Source: Capsaspora owczarzaki ATCC 30864
Taxonomy: Eukaryota; Opisthokonta; Filasterea
Assembly (NCBI RefSeq): GCF_000151315.2
Contig: NW_011887307.1
Span: 1-15,868, forward strand
Length of the DNA stretch: 15,868 nucleotides
Direction of reading: 5' to 3'
This document shows, one piece after another, positions 15,814-15,868 of the stretch (its first letter is position 1; each line of letters opens with the position of its first letter). Below the pieces are notes generated by a model. It was not told the origin of the DNA. It did no database searches and was given only the letters and a program-made list of their open reading frames with translations. The translations under genes and the position numbers were made by a program.

Positions 15814-15868
15814 ACTCTCTCCCCCCTCCTCCTGCGTGTGGGTGTCGGTGTGCCCCTTCTTTCTTGTT

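Overview
The window looks like nuclear DNA from a unicellular eukaryote that has tyrosine kinases, most likely a holozoan relative of animals (choanoflagellate or filasterean type). The evidence is many short spliceosomal introns of about 55-100 bases, GT..AG borders, and a metazoan-style tyrosine kinase domain with HRDLAARN, DFG and KLPVKWMAPE. I cannot name the species. A TK-bearing amoebozoan is the main alternative.

All recognisable coding sequence is on the minus strand and forms two tandem paralogous receptor tyrosine kinase genes. Gene 2 (14751 down to 11142) is intact: 13 exons encode 920 residues as signal peptide, LRR N-cap, eight one-repeat LRR exons, a cysteine-free C-cap, a Cys-rich module, a long Ser/Ala stalk, one transmembrane helix, a Tyr-rich juxtamembrane segment and a tyrosine kinase domain. 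Gene 1 (9404 down to 1274) has the same order of parts, but its LRR region has grown to 40 consecutive one-repeat exons, giving 45 exons in about 8.1 kb. Nearly every LRR exon is exactly 72 bases with phase-2 borders on both sides, so exons can be added, lost or skipped without changing frame. The array shows higher-order duplication in blocks of four and five exons.

Gene 1 carries two frame lesions as given. LRR exon 4662-4729 is 68 bases and contains an in-frame TGA. Around 2946-3303, two nearly identical 80-base direct repeats lie 278 bases apart, and the reading frame upstream of the inner repeat ends at 3004, before the transmembrane and kinase part. Its kinase half is otherwise intact. 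Gene 1 is therefore a recent pseudogene, a gene rescued by splicing, or a locus with assembly errors.

The spacers are homologous too. Positions 1-1273 resemble 9405-11141 (5' flank of gene 1 plus 3' flank of gene 2), and 14752-15400 resembles the 5' flank of gene 1 more weakly. Positions 1-900 thus look like the 5' flank of a third copy lying just beyond the left edge. The right end holds no recognisable gene and a long (CT)n tract.

Both genes predict cell-surface receptors in which an LRR ectodomain would sense a ligand and a single-pass helix would couple it to intracellular tyrosine phosphorylation.
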